Below are positions 16,531 through 30,039 of a DNA stretch of 47,500 nucleotides, piece by piece (position 1 is the first letter of the stretch; each line of letters starts with the position of its first letter). Position numbers and translations under genes: made by a program. The notes beneath the pieces are model-generated. The model was not told the origin of the DNA. It did no database searches and saw nothing but the letters and a program-made list of their open reading frames with translations. The DNA comes from Glandiceps talaboti (Eukaryota; Hemichordata; Enteropneusta; Spengelidae), in the NCBI RefSeq assembly GCF_964340395.1, contig NC_135570.1:2862501-2910000 (forward strand), read 5' to 3'.

Positions 16531-18089
16531 ACTAGGGTTTTTTTATTTTAGCATTTAATTTTTTCTAAATGAAACGTTTGGCACATATCATATCAATGCG
16601 TGAACGCCAGCCGCACAAACGAAGATCTAACACAAAAAAACATCTTCCCGCCAATGTTTAAGATCGCCAGGTCTGGACATTTTCTGTGTTATTTTGCTTT
16701 GGTGAAGAATATTCGATTTTTCGGTTCCAAGATGCATTGCGCGAGAGGGCAGCTTTTATGTTGTTACAGTTAGTCTTGTTTTGTCTTTATTACGTTTGAA
16801 ATAACATTTTTGTCAGGAAATGATGGAAAGACAAGTTGACCTCTTTGATTATGAGTGATTTTACATGACAAAGACTAAACATCATCAATGATAGAGAGGG
16901 ATTTTACGGCTGAACCCAGGGTACAGTCAGGTGACAACCATCCCCTGAGCAGCGCGTGTAAACCCCTCAGTGCATACAGAATACATGGCGTTGTAAGGAG
17001 AGACGCGCAATGCATCTTGTAACCAGCAACATGTATATTACCTTGGTTATAATTAAAGTAAATTTAGTCACCACAACTTTGACACGATTTCTAGTAAATT
17101 AGCTAGCCTCACCAAGTAACAGATTTATTGACGTAATTTTCAGGTGAACCCAAAATTGCAGAATCGTAGCGAACCTAAACACTGATGAACTATAGAGGGA
17201 CACTATACTAATTACATAGTATACATCACATAAACTTTAACGTGGTACTAGATGAAATTTGTGTAAGTATATAGCTAGATAAAATGAGTGTCCTGAGTCG
17301 GGCACATACAATTTATAGCCACATATCTTTAATATCTTACAAATTTTATTTTCTACGAGTCCGAAATTGTTTTCCCCTATGGAGTGCGTTTTCTTTACTT
17401 AGTTTACATATAGGAGAAATAAAGGCCATATTTCAGAAGAAGAGATGAGACTAAGGTGAATATATGTAAACACCATGATGTGTAAAGGCTAGGGATTCAA
17501 TTCCTGGCCTTTATCACACTAGTGTTATCTTATCAATGGAGCTATAAGGAATTGATAGGATCAATCTATTGTTCTGGACTGTAAAGCCTCTGTCAGACAA
17601 CTGTAATTCACACCCTTATTTGAATCCTAATTCAAACTGGGTTTAAAACTTTTACAATTCACCAAGTCATATGTAGTCGTCGTTTTCGCCATTGACGAAA
17701 AATCGACAACGTTTGCCTCCATTCTGTTTGTAGGATGGTGTATAATTTCACCGTACTGTATTTGGTAATTGTTTAATTGGACTGTCGTATTTGTTTCTTA
17801 GCTCGTTTGTTTGTGTGTATGATAAAGTAGGGGTTTTGTAAAGAGTCGTGCTCAATGTACACACGTGTCCACTGGGTGGATTCTGTTTACTCCACATTCG
17901 TTTTGATTGATGTTCAAGTGTATAAAAGAGTTTGACTAAAGATAATACAGAAGGGGACGACACGTCAGATAGATCAAATGTGTGGGTAACACACGCAGCA
18001 AAATACGTGTAACTTATTTTTGCAGCTAGCAAAGATAAAACAAATACATATCGGCTACATATTGATAAGAGATACGACGGCAATGTATA
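16531..18089. other. Non-coding interval with one hairpin
   Basis: The only structure noticed is a 10-bp stem AAAGGCTAGG (17484-17493) / CCTGGCCTTT (17503-17512) with one G-T pair. The loop region resembles a tRNA T-arm (GGGATTCAATTCC), but no tRNA can be folded around it. Confidence 0.4.
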
Positions 18090-18475
18090 GATAGATGGAT
18101 AGATATATAGACAGAGAGACAGAGAGACAGAGATACATAGACAGAGTGGCAGAGAGAGACATACAGGGGGATAGAGAGACAGACAGAGACAGACAGAGAG
18201 ACAGAGACACATAGAGGAGATGGAGGGGACACGCAGAGGCAGAGACAGACCTAAAGACAGACAGACACAAAGACAGACAGAAACAGACAGACACGAACGG
18301 ACAGACAGACAGAGATAGACACAAAGACAGACAGAAACAGACAGACACGGACAGACAGACGTCGACACAGAGACATACATAAAGAGATGGAGGGGACACA
18401 TTCACAGAGGCAGAGACAGAGAGGAGAGAGAGGGAGACAGGGAGGGCGACTCGGAGACAGAAATGGACCACAGAA
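18090..18475. repeat. Degenerate purine-rich AGACAG repeat field
   Basis: About 385 bp of AGACAG, AGACAC and AGAGAC repeats with partly repeated blocks (GATGGAGGGGACAC at about 18220 and 18389). The minus strand reads as Ser/Leu/Val/Cys-rich open frames because of the repeat. Confidence 0.9.
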
Positions 18476-19205
18476 AGAGGGAGGTGACTATGAAGAGTGA
18501 GAAAGAGAGCGAGTCATATCGTGATAAGAACTAAAGTGTAAGAACAGATGACAAACATCATCGATCATGGTTGAAAGAGATAAACATTACTGATAAAACG
18601 ATTCATTTTTCTTGTCATCAACGTGTCACTACCACCAATGTACTGCTGTTGAGGTTGACACCACACGACTTGTTTTCTTGGATCTGTGACCACATATAGT
18701 CAGTTAGTACCAGTAATCAACAAGGCAAAAGAAGGCGAACAATGCACCCTCTTTGAATCAACTTTATATCACGATATCCTGATCAACTATTATTTCAATA
18801 GCTATTAAATATAAACGCTCTCATTTTTGTCGTCAAGTCTAATCTGTTGCCATGGTGATATTTCTGCTGAAGGAAAGAAACTATTATCTTGACATATCTT
18901 GTATCTTGTTGTTATTATAAATTATTAGGTGAATATCAAACTATGCCACTGCTAGCCTCACACTATGGAGTTTGATGCCAAACAAAGATGGTTTTGTTGT
19001 CAGTGACATCGAACAAAATAACACAAATATAGTACCGTATCGTAGTGAAAACGCTCCCTACAAATTGATTGGAAATATTTGAAGAAATTTGTGCTTTTTT
19101 TTCACATTCTCTGCATCATTCAGTTTTTATGCCTTGAACTCGAAGAAGTTTGTTTTTCCTACTCTACTGTTCTGTTAGTATGTAAACTACCAGCTGCAAC
19201 TGTGG
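18476..19205. other. Non-coding interval
   Basis: CTGTTGCCATGGTGATAT near 18845 resembles CTGTCGCCATGGTAAAA near 19357, so part of this stretch probably belongs to the same decayed repeat as 19206-19520. Nothing coding was found. Confidence 0.35.
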
Positions 19206-19520
19206 GACATTTCTTTTATCAAGTAAAGATATATTCACTAAAAATTGGTAAATAACTAATTAAAAGACATTGTATCTGTGAATTAGTGGTCAATATTATC
19301 TGTAGGTAGTGTAGTGACAAGTTTAAATCTTGAGCATTCAATAGCTTGGTTTTGAATCTGTCGCCATGGTAAAAAACTGCAGTACTTGTAACTGGAATAC
19401 CATTTTTCGATCAGATAACCACACCGTATTCACAGAAAATTGTTACAATACCAATAATAAGACATTGTACATGTTAATCAGTGGTTGATATTATAAATAA
19501 AAAGTACGGACACAGATTTA
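19206..19520. repeat. Diverged tandem duplication, period about 195 bp
   Basis: AGACATTGTATCTGTGAATT at 19265 and AGACATTGTACATGTTAATC at 19460 sit in collinear blocks (CAGTGG/TAGTGG, ATATTAT, then AAGTTTAAAT or AGATTTAAAT). Both copies are well decayed. Confidence 0.6.
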
Positions 19521-19663
19521 AATTATGATCGGCGTTGAGGGCGCTGTTTTTGGGTACGGACCCATACAATTGGTTCGATTTATCGTGTATACAGCTATTG
19601 AAAATACTTTTACCCACAGGTGATGCAATACTGTTTATGGTGTACAATATTACGAGTAAATTA

Positions 19664-19850
19664 TCACCCCATCAAAACTTTTTCAAGAAAATGTTCCAGC
19701 AGCGCTAACGTAGTGCGCCTTGGACATAAAAATATTGCATTTTTACTGTTACTTTGTTCAAGAAACTCGAACCCAGTCTTAGTTAAAATCAAGAAATGAA
19801 AATAGGGGTCAAAGTTCAAATCTTTAAAATAGATATCAAAATTAACAGAT
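19664..19850 (-). CDS. Unidentified short coding-like segment B, homologous to segment A
   Basis: On the minus strand an acceptor (TTTTGATTCTCAG) precedes 19850. The frame, entered in phase 2 as in D and E, runs to TGA at 19664-19666. ILTKTGFEF...IFLCPRRTTLALL matches VLTKNIKIW...LFYCPRRDAIELL of segment A with no gap over 31 residues. The strand-strand C terminus seen in A is missing: the frame stops soon after the helix, so this copy may be truncated. Its orientation is opposite to the other four. Confidence 0.35.
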
Positions 19851-19861
19851 CTGAGAATCAA

Positions 19862-20929
19862 AAATGGCCGCCGAGTTATATTTCTGTGTCAATTCTGTGG
19901 GAAAAATATAATATTGTCTCTTTTCCTTGAAAACAAGATGGCGAACCCCACAATTTCTCTTACTACTTCCAAAATACCAAGATCAAGTTTTCGAATGGCA
20001 AATTTTCGAAAAAGATTTGAATATTTCAATTTTCAGGGAAATTGCTCTGTGATAGCGTCGTTAGAGAAGATTATAGTTGTATGTGCGGTTTTCTTGGTTG
20101 CGACATTTGACAAACACTCTCTGCGGGTTAATTTTCTTTCATTTCCGCTATTTTTCTCAGACAGGTAAAGACAGATTACATTTAGCCTCTAACTACAGTA
20201 CTCATTTATAGTAGGTAATTACGTCATAGTTCTGTCAATACTTTGTTCTTCAATCAGCTTCACGCATAGAGGCGATTATTGGGTATGATGTTCACGAGTC
20301 ATGTAACATGTTTTAAACTTGTCATGGAGCGTGTAACTCTTTGGAAAGTCACAAAGCTGTCATAAACTCGAAAATGTTAGTATTGTCTCATTTGATTAGA
20401 ATAATTAGGCAGACTCTGATCAAGTTAAGAACATAATTGGCGGTAGTCGTTAAGGCAGTTTAGAGATTTTTTTGTTTCATTTCCGGCATTGTTTCATGAG
20501 ATTGTTCACAACAATCAATGCATGAAATCTCAAGAGAAGACTTTACTTTTATTGGTGAAGGCCCTTAGGTAAACTGTCAGGGTGATAACGAGTGAAAAGT
20601 CAAATGGGGGAGGAATTAGAAAGAAAGCGAAATTTAGATCGACAAGAGTATACAAAACTGTTATTGTGCACACTATTGAGTGTGTACATAAATACAACAA
20701 ATCCAGTAGTTTGGGGACGAGGTTTGTAAAATAGAAGACTGTATACCATGACATGAATTTTGTAGAATGAACTATTATTTTAATCACTGTGTATTGTTGA
20801 TGAACCATGGTATCAAAATAAATACAGAAATAAAGGAGGGAGTTAGTGATGAATAGTGGTGAACGCATAACTGAATTGTTAAAGGTAAAACAACAACACG
20901 AATGTTTGATTCCTTCTGTCTCATTCAAC
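19862..20929. other. Non-coding interval
   Basis: AAAATGGCCGCC near 19861 and AAGATGGCGAAC near 19936 are YY1-like motifs. The 147-codon minus-strand frame at 20530-20973 shows no recognisable domain and is of a length expected by chance in AT-rich DNA. Confidence 0.4.
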
Positions 20930-21190
20930 CTCGTCCCCTCTTTCCTTATTTTTTCAACAAGCCCCCCCCCCATCTTCTTCTATGATCTTCTAGTCTTCCC
21001 CCTTACCACCTCTCAACCCCTTCATTTTAAAGTCTTCATTTCTCTTCCCTTCCCCCTCCCCTATTTCTTTATCTTCCTTTCTCTCCCTCCTCTTCTCTCA
21101 CACACTCTCTTTCTTCTCTGCTTTCCCTCCCTCCCCTCTGTCTATCTGCCCCTGTCGTTTTATCCCCATGTCCATATACCTCTTAAGTCA
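20930..21190. repeat. Pyrimidine-rich tract (CT/CCT/TTC)
   Basis: About 260 bp almost purely C and T on the + strand, without a clean period. Confidence 0.85.
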
Positions 21191-21773
21191 CTTCTAGGAC
21201 TAAATTAGTTCCATGTGAAATCTATCCATGGTCCTCACCAGATTTGTTTATTGTTATTACTTTCTACTGATATCATCTTATATTTCTGGTCAAAGAAATT
21301 CATATCATAAAGATGGTAATAATTTTTCATATTTTGTAGGGAGAGTTCGAATAGCATCCACCATCCAGAAAGTGACGTGTTTCATAAGACTATCTGAACC
21401 CATATCATCAACAAGTGAATAACATTGATCATTATCTTTCCATCTGCATTCCCTAATCCAATTCACTTCTCTTTATTTTGTCATGCGTAAGAAACTCTGC
21501 AAAGAATAATCCCTGAAATTGCCTCCCTTTTGTCCTTTACAATGTTCAAGGAAGCCTGAACAGTGAGATATCACTTTGCGTTGTAAAGTATACACACAAT
21601 ATTCAGTGTCGGTGAGACAAATGGCAATATTTCAATTTGTATTTCTATTTGTGGATTCTCTGTTTAAAAGTAGAGAATAACTAATGACATGAAAAGTCGA
21701 AAAAAAGCACCATATATCACGTATTTTAACGATCAAGATGATTCCTCGGAGAATGTTGGGATATTAGAACATA
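21191..21773. other. Non-coding interval
   Basis: No supported feature. Confidence 0.45.
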
Positions 21774-21939
<166 letters not shown>

Positions 21940-22347
21940 CACCTTTGTTCTGTCTTGTTGTGCTTCTTCACTGAGTTGTTCATAGGGTTTGTCATCTTTG
22001 TGATCACCCATGACCCACGTCCAGATCTTACCCTCAGCATCTGGTAAAAACTTCACCCTTTTCTCTTACCTGAAAATCAAAGATGATAAAGTTTGTTAAC
22101 AAAATCCTCTCAAGTTTTGATCTGTAAAAGTAACAATTATTTAGATCACTCGAACGTCGTAAAGCCACAACCTCTTTACGTCACCGTCCAAAATGTACCA
22201 TATTTCGTAGCGTCAGCAGAAATATGTACTCTGGCTTACAAGAATGAGACCACTCCAGATTTGTGAACCTGTTTCAAAGCTATGAACACCCATCTTGGGG
22301 CTCTAATATATTTATTGCACAACAACTGATTATAATATATAATATCC
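21940..22347. other. Non-coding interval
   Basis: No supported feature. Confidence 0.45.
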
Positions 22348-22528
<181 letters not shown>

Positions 22529-24665
22529 AGCTTGAGCTCGCCTGCGTATCTTTAAATTACTCAGTATGTATTTGTTTTAAGTTTGCTAGTAGTAAAATGG
22601 GTTACAAATGCGTGCATTGTAAGATCAAGTATGATGACACTAAGATCACCTATTAGTAAATGTTTGTTTGCACTGTCTGTATATCCCTGCTGTAAATATA
22701 ATGTACACACGTTTCCAAAGTTTTCTATTCCGCTATGCCACTATCCATCAAGGGAATGCGATACAAAATATTATTTTTCTGTAACTTTTTTTCTGACCAC
22801 TCATGTAGGTAATAATTCCAATCTTTGAATTTTTGGCTTGCCTTTTGTTGGATATGTGTGTTGTAAAGGATTTTCGAAAAAGAAGTGTGCGACCGGAAGG
22901 GAGTCATTAAATGAGAGACAAACTTTGGACACGGAAACACCTGTCTTTTGTGCCTTACACGAAGTTCTAAAATGATGCCATGTTACGTTCAAATGGTATA
23001 AATCAATATGATTTCCAATAAAAGTCAACCTCTGAGATATATTCAAAGAAATGTGGATAATATTGAAAACAAACACACGTGCCTGTAATGATTTGTCGAA
23101 AACATTCATTCTATTTTAGTGTCTCTGAATGTAGTCATTTTTTGCATATAAACAAAAGAGTCGGTGATAAAAGTCGTGTGCAAACGTCGATATTATTAAA
23201 TAATTCAATATACTGTTTTTGACAAAGCTACTTCAGTCGGAAGATAACACCTTGTTATGGTGGATTACGACGTGTCAGAAAGTAAGCATTTGGCGGACGA
23301 TCGTTAGACAAGCCACGTGGCGTGTATTGATTGCGAAGAGTAGACGAGCTTCTATATCGATCTTATAATCCTATTGGTGTGAGTGATCTCCGCACACCAC
23401 CTACGTACCCCTTAGGAAAACAAAACCGGGTTTACGGTCATCATAAACACCTTAGCATTCTCCTTATAGATTCTCAATCATTCAAACAAGCTCTTTGACC
23501 ACACTTTTACAACAACTACAGGTTGCCCCAATTCTGGAGAGTTACAGTCTCTCTCTCAAAATAAAGTAAGGGGAGGGGACATATGTTAGCGTTTTTTTGA
23601 GTGAAGAGGCCTGTCGGCTGCCGACCACGATAACCCATATCACAGTTACTATAGCTAAATGATCCATATTTCGGCACGTCTGAAATGTCCATTCAAGAAC
23701 CGTACGTTGTTAAGGTGAGAATTGGTAGTCGAAAACGTGTGAAAATGATTAATGGCATAAATATTGTGTGACAAGTCATACACGACTAAACAGACGGTCT
23801 GGAAACATACACAATGAAATACTGAAGATCAAATAAATCAAGCTTTGGTAAATTCGTAGTTCAGGCTGTCAGTCAAGATATAGTTTTTGTAATTACTTCC
23901 TGTTTTAGCACTCGTCATGTTCAAATCGAAATGTCATCAGGATTTCTCACATCGAATGAATTTCAAGCAGCAAAGAGTTTGCAATTTCTTTATATACGTG
24001 TTTTCACAACTCATCTATATACACAACATCGGACAATCAAAAATGATAAAAATAAACTCTGACAGTTGAAGATACAAAGAGCTCGGACTGTTTTCAGATT
24101 TGCGTATTAACAGAGGGTCTTGAACTCGGTCAAGGTTTAAAGGCCCATGATTCGTTCCCATGTTTTTTTTGTATATGTAGTGCAATTGCGAACAATAGCC
24201 ATTTCAGGAATAAATGACAAAGAGATCTCCTAGTGCCATAAAATCAGTGGAATCATTAGGATGAGATGAAACCATTGACACCATTCTTTAGTTCAGGATT
24301 AACTGTAACAATTATACCATAGCTTACGGACAAGGTTTCCCTTTCTGGTGTATAGCTCTACCAGACAGTGTGTTTTTCTCACTCAAATCACAGAAATTCT
24401 GGTCTGTGGCTTGCGAGTGATATGCAAGTGGGAATGTCTAATTTTAACATTATGTCCCCCCCCCCTCCTCATTTTCAGCTGGGAAGGGATTAACACATTA
24501 CAATTCAGAATCCTGATAATGATCAAATGGTGAGGATTAATAATATTGACGACTAGTCATTGAATTGTGAAACTATCAATCTGCAAAATATTGCTGTTTC
24601 GAGAAAATGTGCCAACATTTTCATCCCCCCTTAATCAACCTAACCCAACCCAACCCGACCCCATC

Positions 24666-24667
<2 letters not shown>
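22529..24667. other. Non-coding interval
   Basis: No gene recognised. A 102-codon minus-strand frame (22801-23109) is not low in complexity but has no recognisable domain or splice context. A C-rich tract lies at about 24453-24466. Confidence 0.4.

Positions 24668-24757
<90 letters not shown>
24668..24757 (+). repeat. (CTGT)n microsatellite
   Basis: About 22 uninterrupted CTGT units, preceded by a short degenerate AACCC run. Confidence 0.95.
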
Positions 24758-24758
<1 letters not shown>

Positions 24759-25765
24759 ATTTCCAACGTACATAGTGTAATCGATGAGGGCGAACTATCA
24801 TTGTGACGTTGTACCTAATCTTACATGGGTATAATGTAAAATAATTTGGTTATAGATTACTAAATGTATAATATTTCGTGAACACGACAAAAATGATTTC
24901 CAAAATCGTGTTGAAGAAAAAATTATAATTTTAGTCGTCGTGTGGTTACTTTAACTCGACTTTTAAAGTCAAATAGGGGCAAAACTTGCACCGACAGATA
25001 AAAATTATAAAAATTCTACCCCATTCTGACATCATGTACTGGATAAGTGACATTATGTTATTCAACAGAAACGTGAAGAAAAGTAAGCCAAAACAAGTAT
25101 TTTTGTTTTTGTGTTTTGTCAGACTACACATTCTTTTGAGATAAATGTACTAAAATTATTCTGACAACAACAGTGCCCTGACAAATGTGAAGTTGTGTAT
25201 TGTAGGGTCATACTAATCATCTTGTAATGGAATTTAGACCATCGATTTTCAGTGTGAATCTCCACGAGTCGTACGCGTGGCGACAACAAATAAGATGAGC
25301 GAATCGATTTTAATGACTTTGGAGTTATGCTTCCCCCTCTTTCAAATACACAAAGCCATTGAATCTACAAAGCAAACATTGATGACTCCAACAGACAATC
25401 GAGTGTCATCAATATTTAACTAGATAATACCGAATTAGTTGAGTCTTTGTCCGGTAACTGTACAAGCACCGGTTGTCAACGATCGAGTCAATACTCTGAC
25501 ACGGCGGTGGTACACGCGAGCACTGAGCAATGGTCGGAAATTGCGTTCGTATCGGCTTCGTGTATGGGTTGGTCTTTTTAATAAAACGCGACAGATTGAC
25601 ACGGTTGTGCAAATTTATTTGTGAAATGTAATGAAGGGAAATAATGTGAGAAAGGCCAATAATTTCGATGAAGTCAGACATGAAATTCCAACTCTAAACT
25701 CAAAATGAAAGTATATGCTACCAGATATTGAAACTATTTCATCAATCTGAAACTTCGAAGGATGT

Positions 25766-25768
<3 letters not shown>
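24758..25768. other. Non-coding interval
   Basis: No supported feature. Confidence 0.45.

Positions 25769-25803
<35 letters not shown>
25769..25803. repeat. (AT)n microsatellite
   Basis: A short pure AT run. Confidence 0.95.
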
Positions 25804-25807
<4 letters not shown>

Positions 25808-26094
25808 TTGTTGTTTATGTAATGCAGTATGTATAAGATTAATAACAATTGCCACATTCCTTCTTTAACAAGGGTCACTATATGTACCTATATGATAGGT
25901 GAACTGTGATCTGTCCAATATTGGCATATGTTGATATTTTTGTCAGATACACTAAAAGTAGTGACGTCATTTACTTGATACTCTCCTGTCGAACAATTGA
26001 GTCAGACAACAAGTCAGTTGTTATGACAACGAGACAGTTACATGCAATAGATGGACAACTGCTTTAGTTCGTAATATGCTAATTTACAACCAAC

Positions 26095-26313
26095 TCTTCT
26101 TCATAAGCCAACAGACCAACAAAGCAACAACCAGTCAAATCAACCCAAAAAAAACGACCAATCGTCCAAGCGACAAACCGGCCAATCACACAACCAACCA
26201 ACCAACCAACCAATTATAACCATCCAACCGATCGACCAACAAACCGACGATCAACTAGACAACAAAAAACCAACCAACCAACCAACCAACCAACCAACCA
26301 ACCAACCAACCAA
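26095..26313. repeat. (CAAC)n repeat with degenerate CAAC/CGAC leader
   Basis: Degenerate ACCAACAAAC and CCAACCGATCGACC text grades into pure CCAA repeats ending at 26313. Confidence 0.9.
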
Positions 26314-26615
26314 CTACCATTCTTCTAATCACTTAAATGATAAAGCACCAGTTTTAGGAACAATGTAACGTTCAGAGGTGTTGTATCATTAGATCGAATT
26401 GATAATGTCACTGATCGAATGTAGGATTGTTGGTACAGTCAGTTGTCTCAAACGACATAATGATGCTATCAAATATAACTGTAACACATCATATTCACAT
26501 AGCTAGTGACTTCACTTGTCGGCAAATTGTGAATCTTATCCAAATAACATAACATGAATTACGTAAATCCCCAGAAACTAAATCCCAAACCATCTAATCG
26601 ACGCCTATGCCTACC

Positions 26616-27875
26616 CAATCAAGTCGACTGACAGACATACATTTATACCAACCCCATCTAACTGACTGACATACATCTATATCTACCCCATCTAACTGAC
26701 AGACATACATCTATATCTACCCCATCTAACTGACTGACATAATCTATACCTACCCCATCTAACTGACTGACATACATCTATACCAACCCCATCTAACTGA
26801 CAGACATACATCTATATCTACCCCATCTAACTGACTGACATACATCTATACCAACCCCATCTAACTGACAGACATACATCTATACCTATCCCATCTAACT
26901 GACAGACATACATCTATACCAACCCCATCTAACTGACAGACATACATCTATACCTATCCCATCTAACTGACAGACATACATATATACCAACCCCATCTAA
27001 CTGACTGACATACATATATACCAACCCCATCTAACTGACAGACATACATCTATACCTATCCCATCTAACTGACAGACATACATCTATACCTACCCCATCT
27101 AACTGGCAGACATACATTTATACCAACCCCATCTAACTGACTGACATAATCTATACCTACCCCATCTAACTGACAGACATACATTTATACCAACCCCATC
27201 TAACTGACTGACATACATCTATATCTACCCCATCTAACTGACTGACATACATCTATACCAACCCCATCTAACTGACTGACATACATCTATACCAACCCCA
27301 TCTAACTGACAGACATACATCTATACCTATCCCATCTAACTGACAGACATACATATATACCAACCCCATCTAACTGACAGACATACATCTATACCTACCC
27401 CATCTAACTGACTGACATACATCTATACCAACCCCATCTAACTGACTGACATACATCTATACCAACCCCATCTAACTGACTGACATACATCTATACCAAC
27501 CCCATCTAACTGACTGACATACATCTATACCTACTCCATCTAACTGACAGACATACATCTATACCTACCCCATCTAACTGACTGACATACATCTATACCA
27601 ACCCCATCTAACTGACTGACATACATCTATACCTACCCCATCTAACTGACTGACATACATCTATACCTACCCCATCTAACTGACAGACGTACATCTATAC
27701 CTACCCCATCTAACCAACTGACATACATATATACCAACCCCATCTAACTGACTGACATACATCTATACCTACCCCATCTAACTGACAGACATACATCTAT
27801 ACCTACCCCATCTAACTGACCGATATACATCTATACCTACCCCATCTAACTGACTGACATACATCTATATCTACC
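26616..27875. repeat. 34-bp minisatellite, about 37 units
   Basis: The unit reads CCCCATCTAACTGACTGACA followed by TACATCTATACCTA. Units alternate between CTGACAGACA and CTGACTGACA, and between CCAAC, CCTAC and CCTAT. A few are 33 bp (missing C in CATACATC). The unit length is not a multiple of three, so no frame persists. The array ends next to an ATAC microsatellite that shares its CATACAT text, so it may have grown from it. Confidence 0.95.
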
Positions 27876-27886
27876 CGTACGTATAC

Positions 27887-27955
27887 GTATATACATACAT
27901 ACATACATACATACATACATACATACATACATACATACATACATACATACATACA
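27887..27955. repeat. (ATAC)n microsatellite
   Basis: Pure ATAC units, followed by two copies of AAGTTATGTACATACA. Confidence 0.95.
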
Positions 27956-30039
27956 AGTTATGTACATACAAGTTATGTACATACACGTGTAAACGTAACT
28001 TTCGCTTTGTACGACATGGTCATACATATACACCATCACTTTTAACACTGGCCGTTGATGTGCTCTCACTTGATATAACATGGTCACATATTCACCAGTA
28101 GGGCCACACAGTTATAATGCAACTTCAGGTTGTCACACGCTGCTATAGCTAGCTAACAATTTATACTACATGGCTGTACCGTATACCGTATGATACCAGT
28201 CATCTCAAGTTAGTCACAAGTATCACTTTGTGCGATGTGATTGTACATTTATAATCACTTTACGGAACATGGCCGTACACTTCTAATACATGTGTGTCAT
28301 GTGATAGCTATTAACTCTATGCTGGTACATTTAGTTACAAGTTGACGGTGTACGTATCACTTTACTCGACATTACCTGACATTTTAGACGGAAACAAAGA
28401 CTTCGTGAAAGTAACGCTTGCTTTGTTGAATAATCATGTAATTGGGTTCCAAAATGGTAATTTGACTAAGTTTGTCGTCAAGTCAAGGAAATTGGGTTAA
28501 GGAGGTTTCCGCATTTAGTATAAATTGGCAGCCGTCGTTTGATGATGTTCAATACCGTGCTATAGCCATATTGCCATGAGATTTGAGAGAAAACCGTCCG
28601 TGCCTGTGCAACCTCTTTGGTCATGTCGGTTTTATTACACGGTGATGGGTCATTGCAGGTGTTGACGATTTTATTTTCGCAAATACACACATATTTACAG
28701 AATTATTTTGACGACAACTTCTTAGTAATGCCTATTTGTATGATTTTGGTAGAAATTTATCTGACAGGTTTTTGAAAAATTACAGAAAACACAAAAAAAC
28801 TGTACCAATGATATTGGAGGGAAATTATCGACATTAAGCGGATACATCTCCGCGACGAACACGTGATTCTCGTATCTATGTTGCCCTGATGTATGCAACA
28901 ACACAATGGTGGAATAGTGCAGCGAAAGAAGAGTGAAATTGGACACTGCATGGAATCATTTGATGGACTTGCCGCCAAAAGTGGTCAAGATATTCAGTGA
29001 GCACATGATTGAATGTGCACTCAAGTCTCTTCAAATATTGAAAATATATCTCATTAATTCGTTCGATACATGTAGATTTTTAATTTATTCATAATTCTGG
29101 TTCGAGACCAATGTCTTTTAACAAGAAGATTCGACAGGAAAATTTCAGGTTCTATTACGATTTGTGGATTCTGAACAAAAGAGATGAACCAAGTCTTTTT
29201 TTTTAAATCTCAAACGATTTCAACACTGTCATTATTCACCCAGACACTTTTCAAGAGTGCCTAACACCAAAACGGAAGTTGGCGATCTTCCTATACCGTT
29301 ACACACGATGAGCATTAACAGGTGGTATAGAAAACGAATTTACTACATTTCAGTTTGTTTGTACAGAACTTTCATGTCATCTAAACCCCATTTAGAAATA
29401 ATTGGGAATTTTTTAAACTACAACTGATAATCATTCGACGTCAAAATCACATTTATTAACGTCACACATAAAAAACAAAGCATCAATAGCAAAGGAGAAA
29501 CTGGTGTATGACTTTGCAATTCTACTACGATGACAATGTGACCTTTGACCTAACGAAGAGCAGGACGGGCAAGAATTGACTATTTTGGGCAGCTCTCTGT
29601 ATTTTAAAGCCAAATCTCTACAACCCAGTCCTTTCATGTGAGTGAAAAACAACAACAAAACTTCTCGTCAGTCCTTCCAATTTTTTTTCAATACTCCAAA
29701 AATGTTATCTTTTACTTGAAACAGTAGTTCTTGGTCTTACATTCGTTCCTGGGCTTTGCACTGCACCACTCACTGTTGTTCACAGTGTCAACTTGAAGCA
29801 ATTGAACAAAATTACTTTGACAAAAATAAGACAATCGAGGCTAGCTCTTCGGGTATAAACAGATCCTAGTCACTAGGGAATAACAGGCGACTAAACAAGT
29901 AAAATTGATAGCGTACAACACATAGGATACCGCTGCCAAACGTTCGAGCAACCGTTGCTTTGTGGTCGGACATATGGTGTCAAAGTTCACAGCAAGTTTT
30001 TTATGTCTGTGATGAAAGAATCTATGTTTATCATGTCAG
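27956..30039. other. Non-coding interval
   Basis: No gene or RNA recognised. Open frames at 28478-28978 and 29431-29658 have no identifiable domain. Confidence 0.45.

Noticed and set aside
17484-17512. tRNA T-arm-like hairpin, possible SINE head
   Set aside because: Similar text near 16376 and 24136 is too weak. No A box or poly-A tail boundaries were found.
20530-20973. 147-codon minus-strand frame, hydrophobic
   Set aside because: One frame of this length is expected by chance in about 95 kb of both-strand AT-rich sequence. It has no domain and no splice logic.
22801-23109. 102-codon minus-strand frame
   Set aside because: It is not low in complexity, but I see no family, no partner exons and no homology to the other segments.
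29099-29109. tRNA B-box-like GGTTCGAGACC
   Set aside because: No A box at the right distance and no cloverleaf can be formed.
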